Under the pieces are notes generated by a model. It was not told the DNA's origin. It made no database searches and saw only the letters and a program-made list of their open reading frames with translations. A stretch of 64,000 bases of DNA, taken from Citrus sinensis (taxonomy: Eukaryota; Streptophyta; Magnoliopsida; Sapindales; Rutaceae). Position 1 is the stretch's first letter. Every line of letters begins with the position of its first letter. Shown in pieces: positions 58,531 to 64,000 of the stretch. Made by a program: the position numbers and the translations under genes. The DNA lies in NCBI RefSeq assembly GCF_022201045.2, contig NC_068558.1, positions 46,651,001 through 46,715,000 of the forward strand, written 5' to 3'.

Positions 58531-60231
58531 ATGTCTTATCTTCATCTTGTCATGGTAGCTTCGGTGGTCCTTGTTGTCTCATACATGAAAAATAAAATGT
58601 GTGATACTTTGTGTATGCTACCAGAGGGACATTCCTGTACGGGTACGGAGTAGAGCCCAGGATTTGCATTTCAGACCCGGAGGTGGCCAAACACGTACTA
58701 TCCAGCAAGTTCGGATTCTATTTCAAACCACAATTAAGGCCTAGAATTGAAACGTTAGCCGGTTAAGGATGGGCTTTAATCAATGGGGAAGATTGGGCCA
58801 GCCATGGGAGGATTATCATCTCTGCCTTCGCCATTGACAAGCTGAAGGTCTCAAACTTGCCATTGTTAAATAAGCAGCTGTTCTTAATTAACTCACCAAG
58901 TACCAATTATTGAAATTTTTGTATCTGTTGATCAGCAACAATTAGCTTCTATGTTCATGGCTTGTTGAGCCGCACTGGTTATGATAAGGGAAATGGCAGA
59001 ATGTACATTATCCATGCTTGAGGAGTGGAAAAATCAGCCTATAACAACTGAATCAATGCAAAATGATAGAAATGCAGGAAGAATTTAAAAATCTATAGGC
59101 AGATATAATCGCCCACACTGCATTTGGAAGTAGCTTTGCGGAAGGAAGAGAAACCTTGGAGGCTCAAGCAGAGCTTCAGGAATGTTGTGCAGCTTCAATT
59201 TCTGACATTTTCATCCCTGGCAGCCAGCATCTATACAATGGCCTTGCTCTTCTACGTTCACTTCTAACCAGGATTTGTTGATGGTTCAATCCCAGGCCAA
59301 GTGCTCAACAAATTAATTTCTTGATTCTTTCTGTCTCTTTTTGATACCTCCCCACTCCATGGAATATTGAGATATGGAAGCTGGACAGGAAGGTCAAAGA
59401 AACACTAAGAAGCATCATAGAGAGTAGGCTGAAAGCTCCGTCAAAAGGAATTTCAGATCGCTATGGGGATGATCTACTTGGTGTAATGATAAAATGGTTT
59501 AAACTAGAGCTGGTTTCCAGCTCAAAAAGGATGAAATCTTGGAGGAGTGCAAAGCATTCTTTTTGCAGGGCATCAAACCACTGCCAATTGGTTAACTTGA
59601 ACCGTCTACTTCTTGAGCGTACATCAAGACTGGCAAGCTAAACTTCGAGAAGAAGTGCTTGAGTATTGTGGGATTGGAATTCCTGACGCAGATATTTTAT
59701 CCAACTTAAAGTTGGTAAGATATCAAGACCTTGTTAATTAATTCGGATTTTTTAATTATGGCCCAATGGACTGAACTTGAGATAATTCACAGGTGAACAT
59801 GGTTTTGCTGGAGGCTTTGAGGCTGTACAGCCCTGTTATACGATTGTACAGGCAGGGATCACAAGGTATGAAGTGAGGTCATGTAATGATTTCTAAGGAT
59901 ACGTGGATTGTAATTCCTGTTTTTAAGATACAAAAGGACAAAAAGTATTGGATAGAAGATGCTGAGGAATTCAGTCCACTAAGATTCATCAATGGTGTCA
60001 CTAAAGCGGCGAGAAACCCAAATGCTATGCTTGCCTTTGGAGCCGGTCCAAGAGCTTGCATTGGTCAGAAAATAGAATTTTGAAATGCTTGAAGCTAAAA
60101 CAGCAATTGCATTGATCCTTGAGAAGTTTTCGTTTTCACTATCGCCTGATTATAAACACACCCCCCCTGGGACCAATCTCGTTTTGCGCCATCAAAATGG
60201 CCTCCCTGTTGTCGTAATGCCTTTGCGTTAA
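58531..60231 (+). pseudogene. Cytochrome P450 pseudogene, CYP72 clan (CYP709/CYP749-like)
   Basis: Starts with a membrane-anchor-like M-S-Y-L-H-L-V-M-V-A-S-V-V-L-V-V. After a deletion it resumes at Y-G-Y-G-V-E-P-R-I-C-I-S-D-P-E-V-A-K. An in-frame TAA at 58764-58766 follows L-A-G. Recognisable later blocks are the I-helix A-G-H-Q-T-T (about 59570, frame shifts and a stop around it), the K-helix E-A-L-R-L-Y-S-P (E-x-x-R kept), P-L-R-F-I-N-G, and the heme loop F-G-A-G-P-R-A-C-I-G, with the cysteine kept. A one-base shift breaks the frame just after the heme loop (stop at about 60080). The end V-V-V-M-P-L-R and stop at 60229-60231 are intact. Intact relatives are ER-anchored monooxygenases. The many conserved sites suggest a recent loss of function. 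Confidence 0.85.
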
Positions 60232-63200
60232 TTTATGTGGACATATTTGGCTACCTCCTGCTGGTTTAAGTTCAGCCACATTAAGGTCCCGTGTTCGGTA
60301 TATATCCTTTTATAACAGCTGCTTTTGTTTTCTTTTCTAAAGTACAAAGTGCAATAACTATATCATGAAAACGAACTTTGGTTCACCGTTTTAAGTTGTA
60401 AAACATGTTATCTCACGATTTCCAAAACTTTTACTCCACTTTTCTTATCTCAACAATCTCTTTATCCTGCTATTCATTTCGCTCGATTTCATCCTCTCTC
60501 ACCTTCGACCTTTGATATTTTCTTCCTCTTTGAATTTTCTTCAACCACCGATTCTCCATCTTTTCACCCACGGCAAAATCAGGTAATTTTATGATTTTTT
60601 TTTTCTCAACCGAAAGTTTGCTCTCATCTCACTGTGTATTTTTTTTTTTAATCTTGTTTTATTAGTCATACAATTTTTTTTCTTATCTTTATTTGCAAAA
60701 ATTGCAGCCTTGCAGAGTTTCGGGTAAATTTTTTTCTTTTCTTTTTTATTGTCATTTTTTAAATCTTTTTGCATCTATTTTTGTTCTTCACACGTAATAT
60801 ATGCTTTTATCTCTAATCTTTAGGAAAATCATGTGAAAACACAACATATTTATGTGGATTTGTACTAATATTTATAGATCTACATATATAGTAATTGATA
60901 TAAATTTATTTTATTTTATTTATTATTTCCTTTTAATTGAATTAGAGCTTTTTCATTTAGTTTTTTATACTGATATTAATGATCTAATGGGTCTATTTGT
61001 ACTGTTAAGTCGGCATTTGTTGACGAACCAAGTGGCTGCTTCTTTTGTTTGGCTAATTATTGAATTAACACCTAGATTACATTTGTCGCCGTGCATGCAA
61101 TTCATGGCCAAATGTCTTGTTTGCTGGCAGGTTTGGTATGTTATATTTGCTAGGCAAGATAATGCAATAGTTTTAATCATTTTGTCTCTGGCGAGTGTCG
61201 CAGAGATGAACGAGAGATAAAATTACAACTTTTATACGGCATAATTATACTCGTAATGCATGATATCTATTATATAATTTTTTATCATTATTTTCTTTAA
61301 ATCATGTGTTGTAATATAGATGTTAATTATGGTGTAAAAACAATGATAATGTACAACTTTTTTAATGAATGATAATATTAAAACTTTATTCTCATGTAAT
61401 TTTGATAATTATTTTGTTTAAATTATTCATGGTATGTTTGTATATGTATTTGTTAAACAATTATATTTTAGCTATAAATATGACTTAATGTTTAGTTAAA
61501 AACTATTTTGAAAATAATATTACTGAACACATATTCTTTGTTTTTATTATTTTCAATTGTATCTATTGAACGCAAATTACTATTTTTAGTTTTAAAATAC
61601 AAAGACACAGAAAAATGATATCAGACATATACTTAAGTTCGAAAAACAACAACTACAAAATATCTTTTTTTTAATTTTTATTCTTAAAAAATATAAATTC
61701 AAAAACAATAACGAACGGACCATCCCAAGTCTTCTACTGCAACTGTCTAGAATCTTTTTAAATGGGCTTTGTGCTACCCTTCCAATCAAAAGCTTAACTT
61801 ATTAAATCTGTTATCTCTGCGGCGCATTTAAATTGGTCTCACCATAAGTAAGTCAATAAATCATGGCATGCAATTTATCAAACACTTTATACCCAAAAAT
61901 AAACAGGTCAATTTGATATTATATTTATATCTAACCATACACTGTGTCTCAGGTGTGAACATTTGTGTGTTGTTGAGCATGGGTTCCAGTTAGTATCAAT
62001 ATATCTTACTACTAACAAAAGTACAAAACTAAAAATCTCAACAAACTCTATGCTGCAAAAGCACAATTAAAAGTAAACAATTTTTACCTTAACTTTGGCA
62101 TTTTGTTTTTTTTTTTTTAAAGAAAAAAGAAAAGAAAAAAAGCAACGTCCAAACCTCAAAATTTTTATTTAATCGTCTTACTAAGAAATAATTAATGCAC
62201 TTGTTTCAAAATAATAATAATAACAGTTAATGCGTTGACGTTCAAGAAAATAAACTATGAGCCATGAGCCCTCGAGATTGAACTTGTTTTCAATTGGGCT
62301 AAGCAACCCTACAATGAACTATAAATTCTACTTTCGGCCCTTCAAAATCTCAAGGCTCTTCACTTAATACCATAGGAGAAAAAGGTGAAGCAATTGCGGA
62401 AAGGAACTTGAAAATTCCGCAAAAATATGGAAACAGAAATAATGGGGAAAAAAAGGGTCAATAATACTGTACAGTCATTACTATTTACCACCCACTTGAT
62501 GAAATAGTATATGACATGAAAACTTTTCAAAATAATTAAGGAGTGGGGTTGACAAACTAAATCAGATGGAATGATTGGATTAAGTTAAAAATTAATAAGA
62601 ACTTGATAAGGATTATTGCATTGTAAAGCGTCGACATGTTGTGTTGGAGAAGAAAAATTCCCTTCAATGTATCTGATCAAAACAGCTTTATGATAGAATT
62701 AATCTGTGAAGCGCGTCCCAATAAGATCTTGACAGCGAAGTATAATGGAATCATTGGTTGATAAGACTCGACTCCATTAGTGGACACAAATCTCTGAGTA
62801 TGATTATGGTTGATTAAGGGCCTAATTATCCCCCCAAAGTGAGGTCAATGATGTAATGTTTGATGAAATTAGTTGACTATCATGCATTTTTCCCACTATT
62901 ACAAAAAGCAAGAGTCGTAATTATTCAAAGCTAGGGCAGACAATTCAAGCATTTATTTTAACTTGACAACTCTCTTTTTGATTTATCAGTAGCTTGGACT
63001 GTTACACTTGCTTTCTTATTATAATAATTAATTATGTGGGTTGAAGATGCTCGATTTCTTCCTTGTAATGCTGTCTTCCTTCTCATTAAAGTCAAAACTT
63101 TTATAATAATTCATGTCTGCCTTTCCCTTAAATTGTTAAAGCTTACACTATATATGGATGGTGATTAGATGCTGAATCCCCTTTTCAAACTTTACTTTGA

Positions 63201-64000
63201 TTTCTTATAAATAATGGCTATATATTACAGTTGGCAGCTGGTTAGCGAAAATATAAGTGACAAAGGCATGTGCTAATGTTGCCGCTAATGTTAATAAGAC
63301 TATGAAGTGGGTTACATTAAGGGTCATATTGAATAGACTCTTCTCTAAGTGCCTTGCCATTTGGTATTTGCATTCTTTAAGAGTAACGTGGAGTGCTTCT
63401 CACAAAAGAAAGAAACTTCTGTGTGTGGGTCATGATGGTGATAATCTTGGGCCGTTAACATCAAGTTCATAGCACATATAGCAGCCACAGAAAAAACGGT
63501 GGTGAGTTTGTCCAATTGCATGAATGAAATAATTAGAGAATTTAATGAGGAATAGCAAGCAAGCATAATGTCTAATCCCATTATCCCAAAGTGATCGCTT
63601 GATAGTTGATCTTTCTTGTCAATAGGTTGTCATCCTTTTTGAAAGAGATGTTTTGGAGTTAAAAAGACAATCAAAAGATAATCAAATTTAAGGCAGGCAA
63701 CCTCTTTCTTTCTTTGTTTCAAGGACATATCGATTACGCCGCTTTTGATTTCAAACAACATCTTGATTATTACATATAGGATCAGCATCTTTGTGAAATT
63801 TCCTTCGCTAATATCCCATCAACTCCCCATATCTAATTACACACAAACCCTTGGGAAATTTTGTAAATTTCGGCTCATTATCTCTATAAATAATGAAGTA
63901 AATAATCAAAAGAGGTGATTGATGATTGTGTTGTCTGAATAGAATACACTTTTGAGGCCACCAGGGAATCTATCGTTGTTGAAAATGATGAAGCGAAGTT
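60232..64000. other. Gene-empty AT-rich interval to the window end
   Basis: No frame carries a recognisable domain; this includes 60852-61220 (+), 61592-61789 (-) and 63257-63472 (+). T-rich tracts occur at 60590-60760 and an A/G-rich tract at 62119-62142. No RNA gene was recognised. Confidence 0.4.

Noticed and set aside
60287-61530. Possible 1.2-kb transposon with GTGTTCGGTA and inverted TACTGAACAC ends
   Set aside because: Only about ten bases match, there is no target duplication, and the frame inside has no transposase motif.
1-64000. CRISPR arrays, operons or a prokaryotic-type system
   Set aside because: The window is spliced plant nuclear DNA; no regularly spaced repeats or clustered co-oriented genes were seen.

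Overview
The window looks like nuclear DNA of a eudicot, probably a woody rosid. I would guess Citrus or a relative, but the species cannot be fixed from sequence alone. The background is AT-rich, genes have many short exons with GT-AG introns, all recognisable proteins are plant families, and the gaps hold plant-type MITEs and LTR elements. I traced exon boundaries by hand; every multi-exon gene called complete closes in frame across all its junctions.

Layout. 1-539 (+) is the 3' end of a polygalacturonase, tail to tail with a DHHC S-acyltransferase (1581-4348, -). A WRKY47-type group IIb transcription factor follows (6912-9805, -) with G-box, CRE-like and W-box cores upstream. After a repeat-rich gap comes a class II GH19 chitinase (17329-18321, +), then a solo LTR with a perfect target duplication (19689-20872), a non-canonical Aux/IAA of the IAA20/IAA30 type (21902-22766, -) and plastid protoporphyrinogen oxidase (25401-29442, -). 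29.4-35.9 kb is gene-empty and holds several MITEs.

The second half has the meiotic axis protein ASY3 (about 35912-41856, +), a PIF/PIL1-like bHLH factor whose ATG is split by an intron (43426-45654, +), a PPR pseudogene with an inverted middle (46784-47652), a CHMP7-like ESCRT-III gene (48186-50884, -), a short Ty3/gypsy deletion derivative with matching LTRs and TSD (52497-54250), two related P450 pseudogenes (54.45-54.72 kb and 58.53-60.23 kb) around a SIAMESE-related CDK inhibitor (55177-55488, -), and 3.8 kb of AT-rich sequence with no recognised gene.

The genes do not form one pathway; this is ordinary mixed eudicot gene space. There is no operon, CRISPR array or convincing new multi-gene system. 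The best second-look items are single-locus oddities: the split start codon, a GC-AG intron and a possible in-frame N-terminal extension in ASY3, a decayed auxin degron in the Aux/IAA protein, the inverted PPR relic, a GCCC repeat abutting the SMR TATA box, and several mobile elements with exact ends.
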